A stretch of DNA of 64,000 nt from Chitinophaga pinensis (GTDB lineage: Bacteria; Bacteroidota; Bacteroidia; UBA7662): NCBI GenBank assembly GCA_945874665.1, contig CAMCHJ010000007.1, positions 38,550 through 102,549 of the forward strand. Reading direction: 5' to 3'. The first letter of the stretch is position 1; each line of letters starts with the position of its first letter. A program made the translations under genes and the position numbers. Positions 30,103 to 39,751 of this stretch are shown piece by piece. The notes under the pieces are model-generated. The model was not told where the DNA came from and searched no databases. It worked only from the letters and a program-made list of their open reading frames with translations.

Positions 30103-31122
30103 TCAGGCGAGGAGGTATTGTGGTCCAAAAATCTCCAATGCCTCTAAAAAACGGGCTTCCGTGCGCTCAAGAGAATCGCTGCTTTGTCCACCCGCCGCAT
30201 TAAAATGCCCACCGCCTTCGAACCACTGCCGCGCAAAGGCATTGGCAGGTACCTCGCCTTTGGAGCGAAACGACATCTTCACTGCCTTGGTGCGGTCTAT
30301 GATAAGGGCTGCAAAGCGCATGCCTTGCAGGTTGAGGGCGTAGTTTACCAGCCCTTCTGTTTCGCCGGTATTGAGCTGATATTGCTCCAGTTCCTCGGCC
30401 GATACCATAAAATAAGCGGTGCTGTATTGAGGCAATACGCGTAACTTTTGGCTAAAACAATGGCCCAAAAAGCGCAGTACATTTTCACTCATTTGGTCGT
30501 AAACCGCCTGGTGAATAAACACATGGTTGGCCCCGTGCTCCATCAGCTCGGCCACTAAACGGTGTACCTTGGGCGTGGTGGCAGGAAAACGGAAACTACC
30601 TGTATCGGTCATGATACCCGTATACAAACAACTCGCCACATCGGCATTTACCAAATGTTTAAGCTGGATGGCCTCTAAGAAATCATAAATGAGTTCACAC
30701 GTACTCGAAGCAGCAGTATTGTGGAAAGTGTAGGTTTCAAAACCAGGTGGATCGAGGTGGTGGTCGATCATGACGGTAGGTACACCGCTGTTTAAAATCA
30801 GGTCGCCGAGCTCATTTACCCGCTTGAGATCGTTAAAATCGAGACAAAACACCAACTCAGCTGCAGCGAGGCGCTCAGTGGCACGTGCCGTTTCACGTTC
30901 GAACTCAATCACCGTAGCGTTACCAGCCATCCAATGCAAAAAAGCACCGTAGTCGTTTGGGGTAATTACCTGCACCTCATGCCCCAGCTGTAGCAGGGCG
31001 TTATACAGTCCGAGCGACGAACCCATGGCATCTCCATCGGGTTTGTGGTGCGTAGTGATTACGATGTTGCGTTGTTGCTGCAGTAAAACCTGCAGCTCGT
31101 TGAGTTTGTGCGTATGTAACAT
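30103..31122 (-). CDS. DHH-family bifunctional oligoribonuclease/pAp phosphatase (NrnA-like)
   Basis: NIVITTHHKPDGDAMGSSLGLYN, VMIDHHLDPPGF, GGGHFNAAGGQS; ATG at 31122 preferred over the upstream start in the ORF track. Confidence 0.9.
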   Translation of the reverse strand: MLHTHKLNELQVLLQQQRNIVITTHHKPDGDAMGSSLGLYNALLQLGHEVQVITPNDYGAFLHWMAGNATVIEFERETARATERLAAAELVFCLDFNDLKRVNELGDLILNSGVPTVMIDHHLDPPGFETYTFHNTAASSTCELIYDFLEAIQLKHLVNADVASCLYTGIMTDTGSFRFPATTPKVHRLVAELMEHGANHVFIHQAVYDQMSENVLRFLGHCFSQKLRVLPQYSTAYFMVSAEELEQYQLNTGETEGLVNYALNLQGMRFAALIIDRTKAVKMSFRSKGEVPANAFARQWFEGGGHFNAAGGQSSDSLERTEARFLEALEIFGPQYLLA

Positions 31123-31278
31123 GATGTGCAAATATACCCCGCTCTGCACTAGTTCGTGTAGATTTTATGTGGGAATTGCAGACTGCCACCACTTGCAACA
31201 CGCCAATCAGCACGCAATTAGCCCGCTGTATTTCAAAAGTTGGCATCAATCCCCTATTTTCGTTCGAATTTCACACCC

Positions 31279-32067
31279 ATGCTCGCCAATAACCTATATC
31301 AGTGGTACGCCCGCTTGTTTGCCAAACCTGCTTTGATGTCGTTTCACAGACTGCTGTACCGACTGGCTATCCGCGGTATGGGGATCATGAACAGCGAAAC
31401 TGATGAAATTTCAGGAGAAGCACATTTTGTGCGCTTCTTGAAAAGCAAGAACCCCAAGCTGATACTCGACGTAGGTGCTAACGAAGGTCAATTTGCGCAA
31501 TTGTGTTTGCGACTGACCGAGGCAGAGGTGATTTCATTCGAACCCCACCCCCTCACCTTCAAAAAACTTCTAAAAAACATCCAAAACAACCGCTGGAAAG
31601 GCTTTGAAATGGGCCTAGGCAGTGAAAATGGAGAGCTGGAGCTGTTTGATCACGCGGGACAAGCCGGTTCGCAACACGCCAGTTTTCAGCAAGGGGTATT
31701 TACCGAGGTGCATCAAACTGCCTACGAAACCCACCGGGTGGCAGTAAAAACGCTTGATAGTTTGGCCGCTGACTTTGGCAACACCCACATCGACTTGCTA
31801 AAAATTGATGTAGAAGGATTTGAGCTAGAGGTATTGAAAGGCGCCAAGCAACTGCTGCAAAACAAACGCATTCGGATGATAATGTTTGAGTTTAACAGCA
31901 TGAACATCGCCTCACACGCCAGCTACACCAGCTTTGAAAAGCTGCTCGAAGGCTACGATTTGTACCGACTGATGCCAAATGATTTTTACCCGCTCCAAGG
32001 TGAAAACTTTTTGTTCAAAGAGATATTTGCATTCCAGAACTTGCTGGCCATCCATCGCGACCAATAA
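31279..32067 (+). CDS. FkbM family methyltransferase
   Basis: LILDVGANEGQFAQLCLRLTEAEVISFEPHP, IDLLKIDVEGFELEVLKGAKQLL; ATG at 31279 preferred. Confidence 0.9.
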   Translation: MLANNLYQWYARLFAKPALMSFHRLLYRLAIRGMGIMNSETDEISGEAHFVRFLKSKNPKLILDVGANEGQFAQLCLRLTEAEVISFEPHPLTFKKLLKNIQNNRWKGFEMGLGSENGELELFDHAGQAGSQHASFQQGVFTEVHQTAYETHRVAVKTLDSLAADFGNTHIDLLKIDVEGFELEVLKGAKQLLQNKRIRMIMFEFNSMNIASHASYTSFEKLLEGYDLYRLMPNDFYPLQGENFLFKEIFAFQNLLAIHRDQ

Positions 32068-32263
32068 CCCCGCCAACCCAAATGAAGCCAGCCAATGAGG
32101 TGATGGCTTGAGCGTCTCCAACAAATCTGCCAAAACAAGGGTGGTTCTTCTAAGCGATTAATGACTACCGTTTCGTTTTTTCTGGGCGGAGAGAAAGAGG
32201 CCATAACGGTATAAGCAAAACCCAAGAAGCTTCCAGCAAGCCAACTTCTGAAGTAGTTATGGT

Positions 32264-32290
32264 CCTTGCTGCTGGATTTCAACAGCAAGG
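32264..32290. other. Intergenic inverted repeat (stem-loop) without a T-tract
   Basis: CCTTGCTGCTG-gattt-CAACAGCAAGG, 11-bp arms with one mismatch. Confidence 0.5.
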
Positions 32291-32356
32291 CTCACCTAGT
32301 TTTATTAACGCTATTTATCAATTAGATTTTCAGAGAACCTCTTAAATTTACCACCC

Positions 32357-33274
32357 ATGAGCAACCAAGAACCTTTTTTATCGGTGCAGCAGGTGGTTAA
32401 GCGCTACCAAAAGCACACTGCGCTCAACGGGGTGAGTTTCGATATCCCCCAAGGAGCCATTTTTGGCTTGCTGGGCCCGAATGGCGCAGGCAAAACCACC
32501 CTCATCCGCATCATTAACCAAATTATTGGTCCTGATGAAGGCCAAATCCTCCTCAACGGCCAACCCTTGCGCCAAGCCGATGTGCGGCGTATTGGCTATT
32601 TGCCCGAGGAACGCGGCTTGTACAAGAAAATGAAAATTGGCGAGCAGGCGCTGTATTTGGCGCGTTTGCGAGGACTCACCCAAGCCGAAGCCCGAGAGCG
32701 GGTGAAGTATTGGTTCGAGAAGTTTGAAATCCAAAGCTGGTACCATAAAAAGGTGGAAGAGCTTTCCAAAGGCATGCAACAAAAAGTACAGTTTGTGTGT
32801 ACCGTGCTGCACAGGCCTGAGCTCATCATCCTCGATGAGCCCTTTTCGGGCTTCGACCCCATCAATGCCGAGCTGCTTAAACAAGAAATTTTGTATTTGC
32901 GCGACGAAGGGGCCACCATCATTTTTAGCACACACCGCATGGAGTCGGTAGAGGAGCTTTGCGAGCGCATTGCCCTCATCAACCAAGCACAAGTAGTGCT
33001 CGAAGGCAATACCCGCGACATCAAGCGGCAGTTTAGCACCAACAGCTATTTGCTGCGCTACGAAGGCGAGTTGCCAGCACTCAGCGAGCAGTTTGAAGTT
33101 ACACACAGCCAGTCGCAGCTCGGCATGAACGAAAGCATGATTACCATCCACCAGGGCAACGCAAACCACTTGCTACAGCAAGTAATGGGCAGCGTAACCG
33201 TGCATACTTTGGAAGAACAAATTCCTTCCTTCAACGAAATTTTCATCCGTACCGTTAAAAACCAAGGGGCATGA
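32357..33274 (+). CDS. ABC transporter ATP-binding protein (NatA-like)
   Basis: GLLGPNGAGKTTLIRII, ELSKGMQQKVQFVCTVLHRPELIILDEPFSGFDP. Confidence 0.94.
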   Translation: MSNQEPFLSVQQVVKRYQKHTALNGVSFDIPQGAIFGLLGPNGAGKTTLIRIINQIIGPDEGQILLNGQPLRQADVRRIGYLPEERGLYKKMKIGEQALYLARLRGLTQAEARERVKYWFEKFEIQSWYHKKVEELSKGMQQKVQFVCTVLHRPELIILDEPFSGFDPINAELLKQEILYLRDEGATIIFSTHRMESVEELCERIALINQAQVVLEGNTRDIKRQFSTNSYLLRYEGELPALSEQFEVTHSQSQLGMNESMITIHQGNANHLLQQVMGSVTVHTLEEQIPSFNEIFIRTVKNQGA

Positions 33275-34602
33275 GCAAGGTAGGTATCATCATTGAGCGG
33301 GAATTTATGACCCGCGTAAAAAACAAACAATTTATCATTTTAACGCTGCTCGGGCCGCTGCTCATTTCATTGGTGGTGATTGTGCCGCTGTTGATTGGCA
33401 TGTTTAACGACGACAACCAAACCATTTGGGTGGATGACCAGTCGGGCTTGTTTGTAAACGAGTTTCAAAGCACCACCGGCCTCACCTTTTTGCCTTTGGA
33501 AGCAGGCGGTGTAGATTGGCAAGACTCCCTGAAAAATGCCGAAAACACCGGTATGTTAGTGATACCGGAGCAGTTCGACCTCTACAAGCCAGAGGGTTTT
33601 ACGTATTATTCTACCAATCCGCTGGGTGTGGGTGCCAAAGACAATATCACGTCCACCATCCGCAACCGCATTGAAGCCATTAAATTGCAGGAATCGGGCT
33701 TGAGCAAGAGCTTTATCGACTCGCTCAAGAGCAAAGTGAGCATCGAAACCTTCAAACTCACCGAAACCGGGGTGGAAAACAGCAGCACCAATGCCTCCAC
33801 GGGCTTGGGTTTTGCGGGTGCCTTTGTGATGTATTTGTTCATTTTTATTTACGGCACCATGGTGCTGCGCGGGGTGGTCGAAGAAAAATCGAATCGCATC
33901 ATGGAAGTGATGGTTTCGTCGGTGCGGCCGTTTGAAATGATGTTGGGTAAAATTTTGGGGATTGCCGCGGTAGGACTGCTGCAATTTACCCTTTGGATTT
34001 TGCTCAGTTTTGGCATTATTACGGTGGCGCAGTCGGCCTTGAGTCCTGATACCCAGCAAGAAATTGTAGCCGCCAATGCCGAAACCCGCGGAGTGGGTAT
34101 GCTCGACCCAGAGGTGCAGGCCGAGGTGGCGGCTTCGCAAGAAGACATGGGCCTTTCGTTTATCGACGAGCTCAAAACCGTAAACCTGCCCTATTTCGTG
34201 GGCATGTTTTTGTTTTACTTCCTCACCGGCTACCTGCTGTACGCGGCTTTATTTGCGGCGGTAGGCTCGGCGGTCGACAACGAAACCGACACCCAGCAAC
34301 TGCTCTTTCCCATCACCGTGCCCATCATCATCGCCATCATTGTGGCGCAGATGGTGATACAAAACCCCACCTCGGGCGTGGCCTTTTGGTTTAGCATGAT
34401 ACCACTCACGGCACCTATTGTGATGATTGTGCGCATTCCCTTTGGCGTACCCGGCTGGGAGCTGGCTCTTTCAATGGTGTTGATGATTGGCGGCTTTTTG
34501 TTTACCACCTGGATTGCCGCGCGCATTTACCGGATTGGCGTACTCATGTACGGCAAAAAAGTGAGTTTGAAAGAAATCGGCAAGTGGCTGTTTTACCGTT
34601 GA
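33271..34602 (+). CDS. ABC-2 transporter permease (NatB-like)
   Basis: IIEREFMTRVKNKQFIILTLLGPLL and FIYGTMVLRGVVEEKSNRIMEVMVSSVRPFEMMLGKILGI. Confidence 0.92.
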   Translation: MSKVGIIIEREFMTRVKNKQFIILTLLGPLLISLVVIVPLLIGMFNDDNQTIWVDDQSGLFVNEFQSTTGLTFLPLEAGGVDWQDSLKNAENTGMLVIPEQFDLYKPEGFTYYSTNPLGVGAKDNITSTIRNRIEAIKLQESGLSKSFIDSLKSKVSIETFKLTETGVENSSTNASTGLGFAGAFVMYLFIFIYGTMVLRGVVEEKSNRIMEVMVSSVRPFEMMLGKILGIAAVGLLQFTLWILLSFGIITVAQSALSPDTQQEIVAANAETRGVGMLDPEVQAEVAASQEDMGLSFIDELKTVNLPYFVGMFLFYFLTGYLLYAALFAAVGSAVDNETDTQQLLFPITVPIIIAIIVAQMVIQNPTSGVAFWFSMIPLTAPIVMIVRIPFGVPGWELALSMVLMIGGFLFTTWIAARIYRIGVLMYGKKVSLKEIGKWLFYR

Positions 34603-35513
34603 TCGGGGCGGTCATTGATTTAGGCACCAATACCTTTAACCTGGCCGTGGGCGAGCGGTCGGCGGCAGGTTTGCAGCTGCTCCACACCCACTCTCTGCCA
34701 GTGGGCTTGGGCAAAGGCGGCATCCAGCGCGGACTCATCACCTCTGAAGCCCAGATGCGGGCCTTGGATGCCCTGCAGCAATTGCAGCAGCAAGCCTTGG
34801 CACAGGGAGCAACCCAGTTGGTGGCCATTGGCACTTCGGCCCTGCGCAACGCCAGCAATGCTGGGGAGTTGGTGGCCGCGGCACAAGCGCAGCTCGACTT
34901 ACCCCTGCGCATCATAGACGGTCTCACCGAAGCAGATTACATTTGGCAAGGCGTACGCCACAGTGGCGCTTTAAGCGATCAGCCTAGTTTAGTGGTCGAT
35001 ATTGGCGGCGGCAGCGTAGAGTTTTTGTACGCCACCCGCAGCCAAGTGCTCTGGAAAAGCAGTCTCGAAATCGGCATTGCCCGGCTCGGCGAGTTGTACC
35101 CGCTCACCGACCCGCTCCTGCCCCAAACCCTCGCCCAAAGCGAAACCTGGCTAAGAGAGCGGCTGCACCCGGTCATCGACCTCATTCGCAGCGAGCGCAT
35201 CGCGCAACTGTGCGGCTCGGCGGGTTCTTTTGATGTTTTGATAGATTTGGAAGCGGCCGCCCAAGGCTTTACACCTGCCCGTTACAACCCCTTGCCCCTC
35301 GATCGTTTTATGCATTGGCATGAGCGGCTGCTTACCAGCGATCGTGCCCAGCGCAAAGCCCTGCCCGGCATGAAACCCAACCGGAAAGAGATGATTGTGT
35401 ATGCCCTGCTGCTCATTCGCCTGCTCACCGATGCCATCCAGCCGGAGTATATACAATGCGCTTCCTGGTCGCTGCGCGAAGGGGCTTTGGCGGAGTTGGT
35501 GGGGATAGGTTAA
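34584..35513 (+). CDS. Ppx/GppA family phosphatase
   Basis: GAVIDLGTNTFNLAVGE, ALRNASNAGELV, VVDIGGGSVEF; GTG start overlapping the permease by 19 bp. Confidence 0.92.
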   Translation: MAVLPLIGAVIDLGTNTFNLAVGERSAAGLQLLHTHSLPVGLGKGGIQRGLITSEAQMRALDALQQLQQQALAQGATQLVAIGTSALRNASNAGELVAAAQAQLDLPLRIIDGLTEADYIWQGVRHSGALSDQPSLVVDIGGGSVEFLYATRSQVLWKSSLEIGIARLGELYPLTDPLLPQTLAQSETWLRERLHPVIDLIRSERIAQLCGSAGSFDVLIDLEAAAQGFTPARYNPLPLDRFMHWHERLLTSDRAQRKALPGMKPNRKEMIVYALLLIRLLTDAIQPEYIQCASWSLREGALAELVGIG

Positions 35514-35591
35514 TGCGGATGGGGTTGCCGTAACGAGGTGGTGCTCTTTTTTCAGATTTACTAAACTTACCCAGCGCTGATTTTTGGCAGC

Positions 35592-37112
35592 CTACACCGC
35601 CCTTACCAAATACAACTGACTTTTGGCCCGGGTAACCGCCGTGTACAGCCAGCGCAAGTGCTGCTGCTCGCCCCCGTAGGCCTTCTCCATCAACACAAAC
35701 ACATGCGGCCACTCGCCCCCTTGCGCCTTGTGCCCAGTAATGGCATAGGCATATTTGAGGTGCAGGGCGTTTAAATAGGGGTCGTAGGTGCCAAAGGTTT
35801 CGGCATGTCGCCGCGCCCGCCACAAGTTTTGCCAATCGGCGGCCCCCAAACTGGCCTCCTTGCTGTTGAGCAAATCGAACAGCACCCGCTGCCGCAAATA
35901 CTGCCGGTGGCCTTTTAAATCGGTATAGCTGAACTCGGCTTTGAGCCATTGCAGGCCCGCATATTCCTCTATTTCGGGGTCGAGGGCCTCGAGTTGCAGG
36001 GTTTCGCCGTTGGCGATGAAGTCGCGGTTCTTTAAAAAATGATTGCGCACCACCATGAGCTGCTCGCCAGGCAAGGGAAAGCGGCCGGCCTCGGGGTGAA
36101 GGGCTTTGCGGATGCGGACATTGAGCCGGTGCGCCCAAAAATTGCTGTAGGTCACAAAAACCACCGAATCGGGGTCGCGGCGGTACAAATCCAGGTACAG
36201 CTCAAGGGCTGCTTCGGTGCTTTGCACTTCGAGCACATCGCCTTCGAGTTCTGGCAGGTAGACGGGGGCTTGTTTGGCTTGGATGGCATCGCGGATTTGA
36301 GTGGCCAGCTGCAGGATGCCCGATTGACTTCCCTGGCGCTTTACTACCTGAAGGTCGATTTGGCGCACCCCCAATCCCAAGGCTTGCAAACGCAGCTTAC
36401 TCAGCGCCGCCGAGTCGATTTCGTGCACAGGGGGCAATTGAAAAGGATCGCCCACGAGCACGAGGCGGTTCCAGCCGCTCGACCCAAAAACGTGCTGCAG
36501 CAGGTCGGGCAGCAAGCCGTTCATGTGGTACTGCCCCTCTTTGGTGGGCATGGAGTTGACCATGGAGGCCTCATCGACCACAAAAACCACCGGTTCTTCG
36601 CTTTCGAAATGTTTGAGCAGAAACGAAAAGCCGCTGAGCTGTCCCCCTTTGTCGAGCCGCTCCTCCAGCACATAAATTTGTCGGTGCACCGTGCTCGCCT
36701 GCGCACCCGTACGCGCCGCCAGCACTTTAGCTGCCCTGCCCGTTGGCGCCAACAGCACCACCGTGCGCCCCAGCTGCCGCAGGTAATGCACCAGTCCACG
36801 CATCAAACTCGTTTTGCCCGTGCCCGCCGAACCGCGCAGCAGCAGCGCCTCGCTGGTACCTTCGCTGTGAAGATAGGCCGCCAGCTGTGCCACGGCTGCT
36901 TCCTGCTCCGCATCTGGCGCATCGCTCAAGCCCGCTAAAATACCAGCTATGGCCTCGACTTCACCTTCTCCTGCTGGCTCCAAGCCGAAATACGAAGCCG
37001 TAAAGGCCCGTAAATGCGCCGCTACAGCCTCTTGCACAGAATCTGGATCGGCAGGAGAAAAGTTAAACCGCTGCATCCCCAAAAATACGTGGGAAACGCA
37101 GCTTTTTGGCAT
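35592..37112 (-). CDS. RecD-like AAA ATPase / helicase (exodeoxyribonuclease V alpha-like)
   Basis: LLLRGSAGTGKTSLMRGLVHYLRQLGRTVVLLAPTGRAAKVL, VFVVDEASMV, VLVGDPFQLPPV, YAYAITGHKAQGGEW, LYTAVTRAKSQLYLV. Confidence 0.92.
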   Translation of the reverse strand: MPKSCVSHVFLGMQRFNFSPADPDSVQEAVAAHLRAFTASYFGLEPAGEGEVEAIAGILAGLSDAPDAEQEAAVAQLAAYLHSEGTSEALLLRGSAGTGKTSLMRGLVHYLRQLGRTVVLLAPTGRAAKVLAARTGAQASTVHRQIYVLEERLDKGGQLSGFSFLLKHFESEEPVVFVVDEASMVNSMPTKEGQYHMNGLLPDLLQHVFGSSGWNRLVLVGDPFQLPPVHEIDSAALSKLRLQALGLGVRQIDLQVVKRQGSQSGILQLATQIRDAIQAKQAPVYLPELEGDVLEVQSTEAALELYLDLYRRDPDSVVFVTYSNFWAHRLNVRIRKALHPEAGRFPLPGEQLMVVRNHFLKNRDFIANGETLQLEALDPEIEEYAGLQWLKAEFSYTDLKGHRQYLRQRVLFDLLNSKEASLGAADWQNLWRARRHAETFGTYDPYLNALHLKYAYAITGHKAQGGEWPHVFVLMEKAYGGEQQHLRWLYTAVTRAKSQLYLVRAV

Positions 37113-37153
37113 ATTTTGTGCGGAAATGACAGCGAACCGCTTATTTTCGTAAC

Positions 37154-39658
37154 ATGGCCCAACGCATCCTCAGCTTATTGTTTCTCCTTTTTACCGGTTT
37201 TACCACGCAAGCGCAGTATTTGCTCGAGGGACAAGTGCTGGATGCTGAAAACAAACAGTCGTTACCCTTCGTCAACATGCTCGTGAATGAAGGCAAAACG
37301 GGGGTCATTACCGACATCAACGGGCGCTTTCGCATCCAACTCAGCGAGCCCATCCGCAGCCTCAAACTCAGCTATGTGGGCTACGAGCCCCTGCAATACC
37401 AGCACCCAGCCGGCAGTCAGCGCATCAACATAGAAATGCAAAAAAAAGCCTTTGGCTTGCAGGAAGTGACCATTTTAGCGGGTGAAAATCCTGCCCACCG
37501 CGTCATCCTGGAAGCCGTGCGGCGGCGCAACGACAACAACCCCGAAAAACTCAACAGCTTTCGATATACCGCCTACAACCGCTTTGTGGTCACCATCGAT
37601 TCAAGCGACCGGCCATTGGTGGATACCATTGCTACTACTTTAAAAAAGCGCAAGGACCAGTCTGACACCCTCCTAACCGACTCCAGCAACTACGAAAGGG
37701 CCCAGTTTTTCCGCGCCCGTGACCTCTTCTTAAGCGAGTCGGTGAGCGAAAAAACCTTCCGTGCCCCCGACCTCAGTCAAGAGCAAATTATAGGCACCCG
37801 CACCTCCGGCGTGCAAAACCCCCTCTTTTTACTGTTGTCGAGCCAGTTTCAAAGCTTCTCCTTTTACAGCGACTACATTAGCATCCTCGACATCCGCTAC
37901 CTCAATCCCATCTCGCCGGGCAGTACTAGCAAATACTTCTTTCAGCTGCAAGACACACTTTACGACGCCTCCGACACCATTTTTGTCATCAGCTTCAAAC
38001 CCCGCCAAAGCAGCAACATCAGCGGCATGAAAGGGCTTTTGTACATCCACACCAACGGCTACGCCCTCCAAAACGTACTGGCCGAGCCTGCCGACACCAT
38101 TGCGGGTTTGCAGCTGCGCATCCGGCAGCATTACGACCTCATCAACGGGCAACGCTGGTTTCCTACCCAACTCAATACCACCATCCTCTTTAAAAGTATT
38201 GACCTTGGCGGCATACATCCGGTGGCCGTTGCCAACGCCTACCTCAGCAATATCCAAATAAATCCACCTGTAAAGCGCAGCGACATCCAAGTCAACGGCA
38301 GCGAAGTGCTGCGCGACGCCACCAACAAGCCAATCGGCTACTGGGAGCCCTTTCGGCGGGAGGCGCTGAGCGAGCGCGACTGGGAAACCTACCGCTTCAT
38401 CGACAGCATCAGCACGCAGTTTAAGCTCGAACGCCGGCTGCGGTATGCCTTGGCCGTGAGCACAGGCCGGCTGCCGGTGGGGCCGCTCGACCTCCGCCTG
38501 CGCGATATCCTTAGTGGCAACCGCTACGAAGGAGTCCGCCTGGGCATGAGCGTGGCCACCAACGACAAAGTGAGCCACTGGTTTTCGGCGGGAGGCTATG
38601 CAGCCTACGGTTTGAGCGACCGGCAAGGCAAGTACGGCCTCAACACCGACATCTTTTTCGATCCCCGCAAAAAATACAGTCTCAGTTTCTTTGGTCACAA
38701 CGACCTCGTAGTAAACGGCGGCTACCAGCTTTTCAACAACCAAACGGGACTCATCAACACCCATCCCGACCAGCTCACCCAGTTTTTCAACCGCTTTTTC
38801 GACCGCGAGCAGGCCATTGGCGCCCGTTTTCGCTTCCTCAATGTGCGCTACCTCAGCGGCGACATCAGCTTTAAAGGCAGTTACCGCCAGCAAACACCTT
38901 GGTTTCAATACCGCTACTTGCCCTTGGCGCCTGGCTATCCCTCCGCTACCTTGCCCGAGGCCGCGGCTCCGCCTGCCTTTAATTATCGGGAAGCTGGGGT
39001 GCAACTGCGTTATGCCTTCCGTGAAAAAATGCTGCGCATGGCCGATCGTGAAATCACTGTGGAGAGCAAGTATCCCATCGTGCACTTCAATTTCCACAAA
39101 GGCTTTGCGGGTTTTGGGGGAGATTTTGACTACCACCGCCTGTTGTTGCGGGTCGAAAAAGACTTCATTATCCGCAATGCCGGCGTGTTTACCGCCGTGG
39201 CCACTGGTGGCGCCGTATTCAGCAACAGCTCGCTGCCCATTCAACAGCTCTTTTTTATGCGCGGCACGGGGCGCAACAATGGTTTTATGGTGCCGCTCAA
39301 TTTCCAAACCTTCGACATGCATGATTTTTCCGGAAACCGCTTTGCACAGCTCAATTTGCGGCACAATTTTGAGTCGCTTTTCTTCAAAACCTACAAGCAG
39401 CAGCCCATTTTTGCCCTGCACCACAACAGCGGCATCAGTGTTTTAGACGCGCCCAGCGACCATTATTTTACCGAAGCCACCCGCTTTGTAGCACGCATAA
39501 CCGATGCCCGCTTGGGCTACCACGAAAGTGGCGTTTCGCTCACCAACATTTTACTTTTGGGCGGGCGCTGGGGAGTAGGCATATTTTACCGTTACGGCCC
39601 GTACAGCAGTACCGAACTCGGAGATAATTTCGCCTTCAAACTCGCCTTAACACCCTAA
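37154..39658 (+). CDS. DUF5686-type / carboxypeptidase-like regulatory domain outer membrane protein
   Basis: 834 aa; N-terminal LLEGQVLDAENKQSLPFVNMLVNEGKTGVITDINGRFRI and a long beta-rich C-terminal part. Confidence 0.82.
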   Translation: MAQRILSLLFLLFTGFTTQAQYLLEGQVLDAENKQSLPFVNMLVNEGKTGVITDINGRFRIQLSEPIRSLKLSYVGYEPLQYQHPAGSQRINIEMQKKAFGLQEVTILAGENPAHRVILEAVRRRNDNNPEKLNSFRYTAYNRFVVTIDSSDRPLVDTIATTLKKRKDQSDTLLTDSSNYERAQFFRARDLFLSESVSEKTFRAPDLSQEQIIGTRTSGVQNPLFLLLSSQFQSFSFYSDYISILDIRYLNPISPGSTSKYFFQLQDTLYDASDTIFVISFKPRQSSNISGMKGLLYIHTNGYALQNVLAEPADTIAGLQLRIRQHYDLINGQRWFPTQLNTTILFKSIDLGGIHPVAVANAYLSNIQINPPVKRSDIQVNGSEVLRDATNKPIGYWEPFRREALSERDWETYRFIDSISTQFKLERRLRYALAVSTGRLPVGPLDLRLRDILSGNRYEGVRLGMSVATNDKVSHWFSAGGYAAYGLSDRQGKYGLNTDIFFDPRKKYSLSFFGHNDLVVNGGYQLFNNQTGLINTHPDQLTQFFNRFFDREQAIGARFRFLNVRYLSGDISFKGSYRQQTPWFQYRYLPLAPGYPSATLPEAAAPPAFNYREAGVQLRYAFREKMLRMADREITVESKYPIVHFNFHKGFAGFGGDFDYHRLLLRVEKDFIIRNAGVFTAVATGGAVFSNSSLPIQQLFFMRGTGRNNGFMVPLNFQTFDMHDFSGNRFAQLNLRHNFESLFFKTYKQQPIFALHHNSGISVLDAPSDHYFTEATRFVARITDARLGYHESGVSLTNILLLGGRWGVGIFYRYGPYSSTELGDNFAFKLALTP

Positions 39659-39661
39659 GGG

Positions 39662-39692
39662 AGCTTTTCGGTCACAAAAATGACAGAAAGCT
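39662..39692 (+). other. Inverted repeat (weak terminator-like stem) after the DUF5686 gene
   Basis: AGCTTTTCGGTCA-caaaaa-TGACAGAAAGCT, near complementary; no strong T-tract. Confidence 0.4.
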
Positions 39693-39751
39693 GAAAATTA
39701 ATCATTTGAAAATATAAGATTCCCTATTTTCGCAGCGAATTTCATCGCAAA

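Noticed and set aside
35425-36138. 237-aa minus-strand ORF
   Set aside because: Overlaps the RecD-like gene in another frame; Arg/Pro/Ala-rich shadow translation.
36039-36938. 299-aa plus-strand ORF
   Set aside because: Antisense to the RecD-like helicase; His/Gln/Arg-rich, no motif.
37829-39424. 531-aa antisense ORF on the minus strand
   Set aside because: Fully antisense to the well-supported DUF5686-type gene; low-complexity translation with no motif; an artefact of GC-rich codon usage.
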